Positions 32,510 to 47,500 of a stretch of DNA of 64,000 nt are shown piece by piece; the first letter of the stretch is position 1; each line of letters starts with the position of its first letter. A program made the position numbers and the translations under genes. Origin of the DNA: Beroe forskalii (Eukaryota; Ctenophora; Nuda; Beroida; Beroidae); contig WFMF01000031.1 in NCBI GenBank assembly GCA_011033025.1, forward strand, positions 558,001 through 622,000, in the 5' to 3' direction. The notes beneath the pieces are model-generated. The model was not told the DNA's origin. It did no database searches and saw only the letters and a program-made list of their open reading frames with translations.

Positions 32510-35500
32510 CTGGAAATGGAAGAAGTGAGAGGTGACAAAGAATGAATTCGATATATCCAAGAACAGCAAAAAATGAATAAAAAAACAAAAAGTTAAAACT
32601 GAGCTTCAAGTAAACTGTAAACTTTACAATGGACTTTTTATCTGGTTAATAATATACACGGGGTTTGTGTTTACCTGCAACATTTTCCTTGGCATTGCTG
32701 TCCATCTGCATGCAGTACTCTGAGCAGTAGAGTCCCTTGGTAGCCTCTATGTCTTTAGAGCGAGGGAGAGGGCACCCGTACCTCACACACCTCGCATAGG
32801 GCGAGAATGCCACCGCTGAAATAAACAGGGTTATGATGATTATGTACAATTGAGTTAATAAATAGTTCTACTATTGCCCACTATTTTAAATCGCTCCCAC
32901 AAGGAAAATCTTCAAGACCTCACCGATTCATTCCAAGAATCGGATAATCCATCAAGTGATACTAAGATGCAGGCTATCCAAGGCTTTTCATAGCAAATAT
33001 CATATTCGTTGACTTACCAGCTTCTTGATCAGTGATCTTGTTGGCGTTTTCAAGGAGCGACTCAGCGATAGCCAGTCTGATGAGGGCATCTTCCGTGTCT
33101 TGCTGTCAATTAACGTTAGGTTAGGACGATAAAAAGTAACGAACAAATGAAGTCTCACAATCCAAGGAGCTGTGTTTTGATATGAAATTCGGGTTCTTAA
33201 TTTGAATGGAAGGAAACTGATATTACTAACGTCTGAATCGTCATCAAAGAAGGGGTCCCGTGGCTTCTTGCGGGCAGGGGGTCTGAAATAACAGGAAATA
33301 AATCATAAGGAAAGTCACATTTCATGATTTCATTCATAATAATCAGGACTTTTTCCGGAAATTACTGGACTAGAACAATGCAATGAAGCTATCATGATTT
33401 AAAAACCAGGTAGCTGACTTACTTCTTGGTTTTCATCTTGTCTCGGATAGAAGGGGAGGAAGGAATGAGTCCGTTAGCCACAGCATCCACGAACTTGAGT
33501 CTGGCTTGCTGGAGGAGTTGAGCAGTTTCCACTATCTTTGCTTTGGGTGTTCTGAGGTAAACTCGGGCTACCATCTGACTCAACATCTCAGTAACTTCCT
33601 CCAGTTGGTTCTGCATGGTTTCAAACAGCATTTTCCTGTGCATACCGTCCTGATTGTGGGATGGATTAGGGGAATTAACGCAGAGTCTTTCGACATTTCG
33701 ACTTGTTTGTTATAGGGTGGTATGAAGAAGTGGCCATTCTATCATACCATTCATATTATCTCATATTATCTGTTTTTATTTGGCTCTCAAAGTGAGAGGT
33801 TGCAAATTTATCGTAACTCATGATTGTATTATCTCGCACCTGCAAATAATAGCCGTAAGGGTAGCTGGCTCTGAGAACTCTCCTAGCTTTGAGGAGCTCC
33901 TTGATGCTATCTTCAATGAAGCTGGTATCGCCCGGGTCTCCTTCAGTCACGGAGGCTATTGCCAGCATCTTCATTTTAGCCGTTCCCAGCAGTGGTTCCT
34001 CCAGCTGCAATGAAAGGTAAACTTTTTAAGTGTTGTCGCTAAGTAATTGTAGTGTTTAACTCAATAGCCGGATCTACCTCCGTGGGTGGGGTTTGGGAGC
34101 TATTTTTAGCATCCTTAATACGTCCACTATGATCAATCCGGTAATACTTAGTTACTAAGTTACACTGCCATTAATCCTTCGATATGCTGTCTAAGTGGCT
34201 GCATGCTAAGTTCTAGAGCTAACCCTGCAATCCAACTCACACAGTGTGTTTCCGAGACTCTGTATCATGTTGGAAGTTGGAGCAAACCGGATAACCGTCT
34301 CAACACAGGAGACGCGACATCGAGATATGAGAATCACTGAAAACGTCAGTCTTGCGGCGCCGAGTGGCAGTATCATATGCACGTACTAATCGAGAAATTG
34401 CGTACAGGCGGAAATTTCAGAATCAGAAACTGCGACACCTGTGTAACGTACATGATACATCCTAACACACCTAACCGGAAACTGACTTCGCAAGTTTGTG
34501 GAATGAGTAACGGACGCACCTCACCTCCTCAAGGTCTCACGCAATAACTCAATAATTGCAACACATTGCAATTTAGAACCAGCGAAAGAAAAACATTGAA
34601 AAAGTGCAGACGTGAATAGAGTCAACTTGACCAGACCACACTTGACTAGATCACAGTTGACTACATCACAGTTGATTAGATCACTGTTGACTTGATCACA
34701 GTTGACTTGATCACAGTTGACTTGATCACAGTTGACTAGATCACAGTTGACTTGATCACAGTTGACTGGTCACAGTTGATTAGATCACAGTTGACTAGAT
34801 CAAACTTGACTAGATCACAGTTTAGATCACAGTTGACTGGTCACGGTTGATTAGATCACAGTTGACTAGATCACAGTTGACGAGATCACAGTTGACTCGA
34901 ACACAGTTTACGAGGTCACAGTTGACTAGATCATACTTGACTAGATCACAGTAGATTATACCACAATTGACTAGATCACAATTGACTAGATCACAGTTGA
35001 CTAGATCACAGTTGACTTGATCACACTTGACTGGATCACAGTTGATAAGATCACAGTTAACTACATTTCAGCTGACTAGATTACAGTTGCCTAGATCACA
35101 GTTGACTTGATTTCAGCTAACTAGATTACAATTGACTAAATCACAGTTGACTAAATCACAGTTGACATGATCACAGTTGACTTGATCACAGTTGTAGATT
35201 CCAAGTGGTTCACCTTGTGGCTCATCTCGTGGTTATGGTAGCGGGTGTAGTAGTGTATGAACCGCTGGAACTTGTTCGCTTTCCGGTGTTCTTCCAGGAT
35301 ACCTCGCTTTACTTCAGCTATACCAGTGTTGAACTTATCCACAGCCTGGTATCGGTTGCACCTGAAACGGATACAGATTATGGGTCTGGCGGACCATTAC
35401 ACCGTTTAGTGACGTCTTTTTAATAATAAAATTCGAAATTGTGATAAGTGAGTGCGTTTTCCTGCACTTTTTTGGTAGATTAAACAAGCCTTCAATATCT

Positions 35501-38500
35501 GTACACACAGGCTTGCTTGGATAATGCGCAATTGATGTACCAATGCCAAGACATTTAATGCCAACGGCATTAAAATGGGCGTTCCCGTCAAATTAATCAA
35601 TTGGATAATGTAAAGCCGCGCACGCGCGCGGCGCGTTCCCAGATTTCTTGCTGACTGTTCCTGGCTACACAGTCACCAAGGCTATTATCACATCGCGCCA
35701 GTGTGAACGTCGTTATGTTTGGGTATTTTTCAGTAGATGTTCTAGCCCAAAAATGTCATGATTTTACAGGAGTTGTACCTGTTGATCCTCGACGAAGCAG
35801 GCGGCGCGTTCCGTAGCTGGACACGAATGAATTTCTAAGAATATCTGTAATCGATATCATGATACGGACATGGTTTCATTCAAGCTAGTAGAAAATCGGG
35901 CGTAATCAAGCATCCACTCTGCTCAATTGAAATTACGTCAGCCGAACCGCCTAAAACATAGACCGTGATATCGAGCAGCCACAGGGAGCTCTTTGTTGAT
36001 ACTTTAATTGACGGAAATTCCGTAAAATCCATGACAAGAATGGAGAGGAACCTCTTGTAAAATCCTGTAAAATCCTGACACTTTTATGACAAAAACGCTA
36101 GAACACCTTCTCGTATTTTTGGACAAATTGCGACACATCTTGTTTTTTAAAAACCAAAGCCATGATGACGGCTCAATCGGTTATCTTCAACCTTCACACG
36201 CATATGATATTTACCTGAAATATCCGCCAGTTTCTGAACTGTGAATTTTCCACGCCTCCATGCATACCCAGCAGAACTCAAACTTACACTGAAGTAACCG
36301 TGTGATTAGGAAATTGGTAAATCACATAGAAATAATAAAGAATAGAAATATGTTCTAAAAATGAGGCCAGTATCCATGATAAATGATACTTCAGTCTTCA
36401 CGGATTTTAAATCTATTTACATTATGCAACGTTGATTGAAAATGGAAAATTGGGGCGCACAAGACGTCAAAATCACAAAATTAAGCTTTTCTTTACGAAC
36501 GACTTTTTAAAATAGAAGTGACTGTATATCTCTGTTTTCTCTGCCACAAAATGGTAGATACTGATCAGATGCTCAGATAAGATCTTATGATTTTGTGATG
36601 TGTTCAGTGTGGTTCACCACAGTAGTGTTAAGTGTACTGAAAGTTTCAAGTTTCTAACTTTCCCCTGTCTAGGTGTGTCAGTTGAAAGTACAGCGTATGT
36701 TAAGGTCTAGTGAGAGTAGGCCGCGTTATTTTGAATCCGGCAAGTATAATCTCACTGAGTCACCGTGTCAATACAATTAATTGGAGAACAGTGGTTTCAT
36801 TACTACACTGATACATATTACATATCCACGTGAGTGACTGAGTGTATGTTATGATCATAGCATCGTGTTATGTTCAAAGAGAGAGCTGTTGGTCAGCATG
36901 ATGGTGTTTTATTATTCTACTTTACCTCCTGGTGTGTTATAGGAAATTAGGGAAATCAACGTAACCAGGGAAAATAGAACAAATGTTTTTTCATGTGAAA
37001 AAGGGATGATTTGGTGAATGTTAACATCTTTGATAAAAGAAGGTATACAAATGATAAAAGAATATATACAAAAAGAAAAATAATGCATGTGCACAATGTT
37101 CACAACGTACCTTCCAACATTTCATGTGATTGCAGCCCTCTGTTTTCTCTATTGGAGACTTGGGATACATATATACTGATAAACAGAGTACACATAGGGA
37201 CAGATGTAGGTATTTAGGTGTACACTGCAATGCATTGAGCAATTATTGCATACACTAATACACATCACAGCTGTCTACAATTGATTTATCATACCATGCA
37301 ATCGTCATCAAAAGTTCAAAAAACCGCTTTTAGATCAACTGACGACTACAAAAGATTACAGATCACTTGTTGGGACTCACTTGCATTTAGGACACGGTTT
37401 GCTGTAGGTTATCAACCACAAACTATTAGCAACTGTGTTAGCTCTGTGTTCTGCCAACTCCATGTCTGAAATTGAGACTCGTCAGATGAAAGTATAAAAA
37501 GCCCAGTACCGACACTTGGCTACCTACATAATACATACATTTATAAGACTATCTACATTTGACTGCCTGCATCAGACTACCTAAATCTCTAAATCAGACT
37601 ACCTGAATTCGACTACCTAAATTCGACTACCTAAATTCGGCTTCGTACCTACCTACATCAAACTACTTACATTAAAATACCTCCATAAAACTACCAACAT
37701 AAGACTGCATTTTATTGTCTGCGCATAATGAGCAATGACTGCAAGGTTTGGAAACCGTGTTGGTGTCTTGATGTGCAGCATTCAATCACATAACATCTGA
37801 CGACGATAATCACAAGATTTTCGAAAGCTTCTGATTACAATTCTCTCGTATATGTTATATCGTTTAAACTTCAATCTCTTGAGTTTAAAATTCAGCAGTT
37901 TGAATAAATAATCTCAGACACCGGAAGGTTTACCGGGTTTCCAGCCCAAGACCCTTTTTCTTTTTTACTGGCGATATATCGGTTCTTGGTTCTTCTGTCA
38001 TTTGACACTGATAAGCTGATCGAGTACAAACAGGAAATTATAAATATTCTTATCAAGTGAAAATTGCCTAGCTCGAGCTACTTTTTGTTAGATTTCCGTT
38101 AATCTATTATGTGAATTTAAGCTACAGTTTGACTGTTCTCACCGCATCCTTCCTATTTTCCGACAATATCAGCCTCGTCATTTGATATGGAGAAAGTGAA
38201 ACTTCCTACGTTCTCTTTTTGTTTTTGAATCATAAAAACAGCAGTTCGGTATAATTGCTGTGCTATATGAACAGTAAACAGTGATAAATGCAGGCGTGCT
38301 ACTGTGTGCTACTGTGCTGTGTAAACTTGGCCCAATAAGCATTGGCCGGCCACATCACGTGATGAAAACATTCAACTTACCGGGTACTGAAGCACCTTTA
38401 GCAGTGTGAAGGAGAGACACTGTGTTTACTGGAAGTTTGAAGTTAATAGGTGCTCTTGTGACTGCCCCAGATATTAGATAATTCAAAGCTCTTGATCATG

Positions 38501-41500
38501 TGACGCATAGCTGGCCAATGCTTATTACGCCAAGTTTATTGTGTCGCACATTAATGTGAAGAGAATTGATCACAATGTACAGTGCTTATCATAAAATGTT
38601 CAGCAGACATCGCAGATTTTGTAGTGTATAGCGAACAAGTTACGAGGTGTAACTTGACATGACCCATGAAGATTATAACATATAACTTTTTGGGTTTTTC
38701 CTCTTTTTATATCAACCCTGAAAAGCTGAGGTAGGCATTGGACTGATGATGCCTGCAGCCACTCATCTTGGTGCAGTTTATTTTTGATCTTGCTGTCATT
38801 CTACAAGTGGCTACCTGTTGGGGCCATGTTGGAGAAACCTGTAGCAGTTAGGTGTCTTGAAAAAGGTTTCTTATTGATGCCAATAACCCTCTATTATAAT
38901 TTGAATTATACCTATTTTGCATGTTTGTTTATTTTCATGACTTTTGATATTTTGCATCGTTTACAATTTAGCAGCCTGGGAAACTGCTTGAGCTGATTTT
39001 TCCATATAAGGTATAACAACACGAGTTAGAGAAACTCACATTACGACTTTACAACTTCCAGTCATAGTAAAAGTTGATATTTTGTATCTAGAACTTAATA
39101 ACTTAGAAAGAAATTTTAATTTTCTAAAATCACACACCGTACCGTTCTTTTCCTTATCTGGCAGAACATATCATGTTCCGCATGACTTCCACTGACATAA
39201 AACTTTAAATATGACACTTTCTTAATATCATAAATACCGTAAGAGTCTTATGACAGAGTGTTCTTGTAATTGAAATATGTGACCACGTATGTGATAAATT
39301 TATTACGAGATGAAATATATATCTATGTATGTATATATCATGATATCAAAGTCTCAGTATACAAATATATGTCCAAGTAGCTCTGATGAATTAACTTGCT
39401 CAGGTATCTGATCACACTCACATGATGCTGCATCATGACAAATGAGAAGATAATATGAAGATAAGTACATGGTATGTATTTAGTACACCGGATTTAGAGT
39501 AAAACGCATGGAAGAAGTACCTATTCATGATAAGTTCATACATTCCAGACATATTTTCATCAAATATTTGGCAATTCTTTCGAATTGTCGACGTTGTTTC
39601 TCATTTTAGATTTGTATTCATGACTACTTAATAAATGAAACGCTGGAAAACTGATTATGGCAAGTAACTGCCCTAATTAGGAGAAAATTCATTGGCGTTT
39701 AGTTGCTGAGTAATAATTTTCAGAGTACAATTGGAAGAAACATAAATGAAAGAATCAATTTGATGATTTTCGAGGAGTATTTTTACGATAATTCCTCGTA
39801 CCATCTGTTCTTGCTTAGACACTTTGTTGAACACGTAGATTAAAACATCCCTACAAATCAATAACACGTGGCTAGTGCGAGCAAGACAAACTTACGATTG
39901 CAATGACGTCATCATCATAGCTCAACTTAGCAAGTTGGTGACTTTGACCGGGCCTTTTTTGAGTTTATGTTATTGGGAATAAGCATCTTTAAGAATATTA
40001 AAAAGTTTATACCATATATAGGCCCACATTATATACCTATTCCATGTTCAAGTTACATTCACTTGTAGCTTGAATACTATATATTTTTATTTTCACCCGA
40101 ATAAGAGCATGGGAGTGCGCGTGTACGTGTGTGCATGCATAAGTCATGCATTATGTTGCATAACGCATGCATTTTATTGCATAGTTGTACATTTTATTGC
40201 ATAAGTCATGAAATTAATCAACTTCTACTACTGTCACACAGCAATTAAGTAATTAGGACCTTACAAGTAAATTAATTGTACGGCCGTGCTACTTTAGTAA
40301 TCCTAACTGATACCAGCATAGCATACACTGCCCAATACACTGCCTAGTCTACTCATGTTCCGGGGTAGAGCAATACGAGCTGATTTAACACCACATTGTG
40401 TTACTGCGCACTCTTCTTCACCACAAAGAATTTATAACTGTACTATGATCAAACTCAAAATTACGGAGTTGTTTCTACTTTCTTGCGATTCATAGTGATC
40501 ATCTAATTTCCGCTCGGAATCTTCTTGAGCAACTGGAGCATCAGTGCCATAAATAGCGTGTAAATATTATCCGCTTCCTTTGAATTTTTTAAGCATTTTT
40601 TTAAATCGCAGTAGGTACTAACACACCTGCGATTATATCTGCTATAAAGCTATGAGTCTATAAGAATATAAGAATATGAAAGTAGGAACAAAGATCAAGG
40701 TGGTGATAGAGCTCAACAGCCATCTGCTGCAGATATAAATCATTCAACACAACACCGTCATAATACAACACCACATTAATACAACACCATCATAATACAA
40801 CACCACATTAATACTTTGTTAATGGAGCAATGGAGCTTGTGGTTACGCCCATCTTTGTGGTATTGAGTGAGACTCGCAAATTATTACATTAGCTTTAAGT
40901 GAACCGATATCAATGAGCAAAATATCCAAAGTAAATCTCTAAATATGGTTTTTAGACCGCCTTTGCACATTATTCGCAATCAATCTCTGAAATAGTGGCA
41001 ATAGGGTGATAATTTGTTCATATAATCAATCGGTTCCCGCAAGTGCAATGACAAATTTCCTTTCCTACAGATCTACAGGTATACATTGTACAGGGTGAAA
41101 GGTGCCAATAAACCGATGCTTCCTGTTGCTCTGTTGAAGCTCCTGCTTACAGCAGAACACAGCATTGCACATGGATATGTATTAGTGAGTACGCAATGGG
41201 AAGGTTTATCTGTTATTCATGGTATACTGAATTGCCTGTTACACTGGTAGAGAATAGCAACAGCTCTATAACAGTGTTGTACAATGATGCTTGACAACAA
41301 GTGATCACAAAAAACCAGGCTTTTTCAAGCAATCTTCACAAATACACTTCATTTCCCATGTACATATGTACATTTATTGGTCAATTAATGCATCCTGTGA
41401 AGCTGTAATGACATGCATTTGACTGTATAGGAAGGTTCGCATTGTACGGTCAGTATACTTGATTAGAAAGTGCATAGTAAAGTGTACACAATACTGTTTG

Positions 41501-44500
41501 TAATCTCTTGAACTATGTATTAATTGTAAACAACTACACAATAAGCTTGTTTCCAGTACACCCTGCGTCAGTCGTTTGGAAGAGACTTGAGTAAAAGATG
41601 TTTGTACCAACAACCCGTGTACATCTAATTGACTCAACCACGACTATAATTTGGGGTATTACTCAGGGCTTCACTCAGCGACCATCGTAAACTGGACCCC
41701 GCAACACAACGGATCCGCCCTCAGGCCCTATTTCAATGCTGCTTCATTCCACGTTATGATTATATACAGTTTAAACAGTAAATGCCTGTCCGTTCTAAGT
41801 TTGCAGTACGGGTAAACACTAAACAGTCTAAAGACTACGCGCAATAGTAAATAGTTTGCTGATGTCATTGTAAAGCACTCTTAAAACCTTGGTAGTGACA
41901 TCAAACCCATCCTCCATCATAAGTTTGTTTACATGATGATAATATGATAATAATATGTAGGATACACAGAATACACCAGGAGAAGTAGAATTTCAGGCAG
42001 TTCTACACCACGCACCATATGCAGATCTACTCCTCTATCCTCCTCCTCCTCCACTAGTCCTGATCTACTCGTCCTCCTCCTCCTCCTCCTCCACTAGTCC
42101 TGATCTACTCCTCCTTCTCCTCCTCCTCCACTAGTCCTGATCTACTCCTCCTTCTCCTCCTACTCCACTAGTCCTGATCTACTCCTCGATCTTCCTCCTA
42201 CTCCACTAGTCCTGATCTACTCGTCCTTGATCTGGATCCTGAGTCTCCCTCAGCTTGGATATATGCGCACGTAAAACGTACAAATATCTCAACATTGACA
42301 AACATTTACACACTCATAAACATCGTAACATAGACAACCATCTAGAGACCAGACAAACTGAACAAAACGAAGAGATGTACTAGGTATACATAAACATGAT
42401 CTGGTCATCTGTCATAAAAACTGTCTTCTGCGCCAGTAGATCAAACTATCAAACACCGAACTTGGGACCATCAAAACCTTACTCACTCGCTCCTGCCCCC
42501 GCTTGTTCGTCGTTAATAAGGTAAAATACTGCACTCGCTCCTCTCGTGCATTGTTTCAAATAGCGGCCGCTTAGCGTGTGCTACCTTGTTATTAAGTAGA
42601 TGGAACCCGGCGTGCCGTGGGGCAATGAATATGTAATCATATCCCATAGGAATCACGGTTTGATATGAAGAATTGTCATTATAACAAGTACATTATAGGT
42701 ACCAAATACATGGTGTTATAATGTTTTAATGCAAAACAGAACAGTAGAAGCTGTTCATGAATATATTGAAAAGTGTACAATATACACACTATACAAGTAT
42801 ACACTATAATTTATGTGTATTGTACATGAACAGGATATCCTACACACTCTACAGCTACTCAAATCCCAACTAAAAAGATGGAAAGATGGCTGCACACATT
42901 CCGATTCAGGCTTGCAGAAGAGAGATTCTGAGCTTGCGTTAAATTCTGGAGATCTCAATTATCTCAAATATGTATTCTACGATAATGGGCATTGGAAGGC
43001 TAGAATAAGCTGTTTGAAATGATGTTCAATGTAGAATTTCGATCCCGGTATTTAATGAAATCACGTTCTTTCACCTTTCCCATGGAATATCGAAAGCGAA
43101 CTGAGCAGGTTATATTAATGCCATATAAAACATAAACGCCCAGTTTCTTAACAACTTCATAAGTTAATCTCCTACTTGATCTTCAATTAACTATATTGTT
43201 CAAACTTTAAACCGTCACGTAATACAATGTGCGGAGTGTGAATGTTTGGTTCCTTGAATGGAGTTTGTTCGCAACCTGTGGAGCTAATGGTTTTAAACCC
43301 CGCGCACGAGAAATAGGCGGTTCAACGTCATCAACTGACTACGTTATGCTATGATAATGACGTCATCCTACCCGCCTATTTTTGGTGCGCGGGGTTTGAT
43401 AATCGCTTATATTAGAGAGAAAGAGGCAATGTAGGATGGATATGGTGTCTGATGACGCCATCCTTTGACTACTGTAAACCATGACAATGACATCATTTCC
43501 CCTGAACATGTTGTTAGTCAAAGACTTTAATACTTTGATAACCATAAAATATATCATCGTTCAATAAATCACTAAGTCACTACTTTACTGAGAACCTGTG
43601 AAAGCTGGTGAGTGGTGGCGAGTACATCACCTTTCTGATACCTTACAGTGGAAGGCATCAGAAAGCAGCTGTTGAAGACTTCCAAAGAAAGAAACTAATA
43701 TCAATGGGCGGGACTCAAAGAACTGCCTCAACATCTTACGAGTACTAAGAGTAGACTCTTAGAGTACTACTTTGGTGCCTTATTAATGTAGCGCTGAAAC
43801 CAACTTAATGCAAGGAGGAAACTGAGTTTAAATCATTCAGAAGGAACGTTTTGCGACGGGGATACTGAATGTCATATATTTTGCATATCCTTCTATCATG
43901 TCCTAATTCCTGAATATTAGAAGAAAGCTCTACTGTATTCCAGGATCCTTGAAACGTTTCGTCCATCACCCAATTTATCATTTATGCTACCCAAAAGCTA
44001 AAAGATTCCTTGGCATCTGCACCTGAAACAGCCGGTTTCACTGAATCCATGTAATATTGTTGTTGTGGGTACCGCTTGGTATGCTGAATAACTAGAAACT
44101 CCATTTGTTTACAGCACACACGCAAACTCTACAGCACGGTATCTTTCAGCACTGTTGATGATCTAATGTGACACTAATAATAACGTATCCTACTCGAGCG
44201 TTGTAGCATGGGTTGTTGGGCATATCTCTTATCAGCGACGTACAACCTTACCCATAGAATGAATTTCATAATCGTCTTGATATTGACCAATCAGTGTGCG
44301 AGTTGACTGTGAGCTCCAGCGGTGATTGGCCAATGCCAGAACTGAGAGGGGCCTCAGCGTGAGCTAATATGCAACCGAAACCAAATGAAGCCGAGACTGA
44401 GTGTGAGTTGGATAATGAGCGAGACGTTCTGAGGTTGTTAACGAAGGTGCCTATTCTAACCGTATTATTCTACGGTTGCAGGTGAGCAGCGAGATCATGG

Positions 44501-47500
44501 AACCGGAATACATATAGTATAGGCCAGTATTGACATTATGTTTAGTAGTGCATATTAGAAGAGGCGAAGCCGAGTTTGATAGGTAAAATATGCATCCCAA
44601 TGAGGAACCCTATTAGTGGATCCTGTGTGATAAATGTTGTGTGGCCTGTTGTGTGGCCTGTTGTGTGGCCTGTTGTTATATCATAGGGTGAGCGGAATAC
44701 TTCTATTCATAGCTGTTATGTAAAGGGAAAACAGGAAAATAGTGTGTAAGAGATACCTGTAAGGTGTGGTTTGTTGTGACAGGAGTACAGAATTTTAAAA
44801 TTACAGTAGCAGGACTCCGCGAAGACCTACGATTCCTGTGTTTACAATGATATGTTAGTCATTTACAAAGTCGAGGATAGCAGCAGGAAGCCACGGTATA
44901 TTTAAGATATTCTTTTAATTCATAATATGCACACAAACTCACCTATAAATCATAATATGAATTCCGGTATGAGGAATACTGTAAAATCCATAATTTATCC
45001 ATAAGCAATTACATACTTAGATTCCTTAAATTCAAGGCAGAAATAACTATCATGTGAGACGAAATACAGTACTTTCATTCATTCCGGTGGAGCTAGTCAG
45101 CTATTTAAATTGTAGATTAATTCGACTCTACGTGTAGGTACCCTACAGGCACTTGAGACCTTCCAAGTAACTCTCCAATGAGCCTATCATATTGTGATTT
45201 TATACAGTCACTGTAAATACCTCTACTACTCTAGCAAAATATTTAAAATACAATAAAATCCATTCCTTTCATGGGAAAGGGATGATCTCTATTCACAAAT
45301 TTATTAAATCTCTCCTCTACAATACCTATTACCTAAAGTATATCTTACACGAATTATTAGGAATTCCAGAGAGCGGACATTCAGACATTTCTAAGAGATT
45401 GGAAGGGAAATCAAGCGTTCGCTTTAGTTGGAACAATCGAGCCATATTCTCAAACTATCTCTTCACATGACACTCCACGTATTGAAATTTCAAGTCTTAC
45501 CAATGCGCTTTTGGAATGCGCACAGCGTGCGTGAGAGAAAAATACCTCTCCAGAAAGCGGTTATTAACAGCTCGAACTGCTGCCAGTATAATAATAATGA
45601 TGATTTATATGAGAAAAGCTAATGATGGGCGTGCTGTGTCCTACTACTATTATTATTGTGTGATATAATGAATTCACCATGTCCCACATACACACAGTAC
45701 ACATACGACTACCTCTCCATAAACCAGACGCTCAAGAAATAGGCAGTTCAACGTCACCAACATGTACCATGTTGAGCTATGATAATGACGTCATCTACTG
45801 ACTACAAAGACACCACATGCTCACATGGGGGCAGAGGAGGAGAAGAAGGGACAATCGAAGAGAGGTGTCAGGTTGGTGAAGTAAGCCTGAGTGTAAAGCA
45901 GACATCCAGCCAGGATTTACCCGACAGGAGTACAATGTGTAGCATACAATGTGTTAGCAGCAAATATAATTACAGAAACACAGCATGTGCCATCACGGAC
46001 AGACTAATGCATGGGAGTATAGGATGGAATACGCCAAGCAGCTAAATAGTCAGGAGGTTTGGGGATGCAGGTGAAAGCTCTAGGGATAATGATTTTCCTA
46101 AGCTCACTCAACAGTAGGCAGGGAAATAAGAACCAGAAGTAAGGATAACATACCTACCTACCTTGTAGGGGTCTGGGGTTGTAGGATCCGGGAGGCAGAC
46201 CTACTTACTTTCTAAGGAGAATATTATTCTTCAAGGGGTGTCATTTTCTAAGGGGATGTAGACTACTAATCTATCAGAGGATGTAGAGCATCCCCAGCAT
46301 CCCATCTGGCCACCTGGTTGAAATGCCAAGTGTTTGGGATGGCATCTCCGCAAATATTCAAATATTGTGGAAGAAGAAGCCAGTAGCAGTGCCATGTATT
46401 CAAAAAGTAGTTTTTTTCATGTTTTGCTTTTGTAATCTTGTAATTTCCGGTCTGTGTTTAATTCAAGCCAGACCGTGTTCTAGACAATGCAAACCAAATT
46501 CAGCATTATTTCATAGTCTGTGTGTGAAAAGGAGGAAAGATAATTATGAAGAATTATTAAATTGTGAAGCCGTACACTGAACGTGACGTACTTTTCAATA
46601 CACAAGGTTGAAATAAGCTGTCATATGACGTACGGTTTAGTGTATTATTCTACACTCGCAATAATATATTACGAGAAAATGGGGACACCATAACAGATGT
46701 GACAACAAATGTCCCGTTATTCAATTTAAAATTCTAACAATATTATTTATGATCTACATTCACAAATTATGATGCATTATGATAAATATGTGTGAATTTT
46801 ATAACGTCGTATTTACACATAATATTATTATTTCGAGCATCATATGACATATTTATCCGGTCATGAAGTTTGGAGCCTATAAAACAGTCCACATACCCTC
46901 AAATTGACAAATTGCAGAGTGAATCACAACTTTTGTTTTCGTCCGGAACCCGACCAAATCCCTCAGAATTCATTGCAAACGCTACACAGCTAGATTTGTG
47001 GGCCGCGTACCACCGCAACCTCCCCCGCATACATTTAGTGCGTGACGCTGGTCAAGGGCAGCTGAGAGTACAATTTACATCTATATTGTGTGCTTTGTAC
47101 TCCAGCCTGCTTCATGTACAGTTTGTAGCGCGTATTACCTAATGACTCACAATGCAGCAAAAATGGTGTAGTCTAAAAGCTCAACAGTAAAGTAGAAAAA
47201 GGGAAGTGAAGCGGGGTGAAGTAGAGAAAATCGATTTCCTTCCAAGGAGTCAATTCTATCACCTACCTTTAGGTTCACGAAATATAGGGTAAGTGGGTAA
47301 ATTGAGCGATCCGTCGAGGCCAGTATCGCGCCAGTATCACGCCAGTACCGCGCCAGTATCAGGCCAGTACCACGCAAGTATCGCGCCAGTATCAGGCCTG
47401 CCTCACGCCGTTATCACGCCAGTATCGCGCCAGTATCGCGCCAGTAGCACGCCAGTAGCGCGCCAGTAGCACGCCAGTTGCGCGCCAGTTGCGCGCCAGT

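Larger units (their letters stand above)
36113..37292. repeat. Source copy of the two-exon segmental duplication
   Basis: This part of the gene (exon 14, intron 13, exon 13 and about 130 bp of intron 12) is repeated at 4750-5923. Intron identity is high with small indels. A shorter shared stretch, AACGTCGTTATGTTTGGG, continues at 35706-35730. Confidence 0.85.

Noticed and set aside
34624..35193. Regularly spaced repeats resembling a CRISPR array
   Set aside because: The 15 bp units are contiguous with no unique spacers, in an intron of an animal gene.
37021..37242. 73-residue minus-strand ORF running through exon 13
   Set aside because: It contains the real exon [16 protein letters not shown] but extends into intron on both sides; only the exon part is supported.
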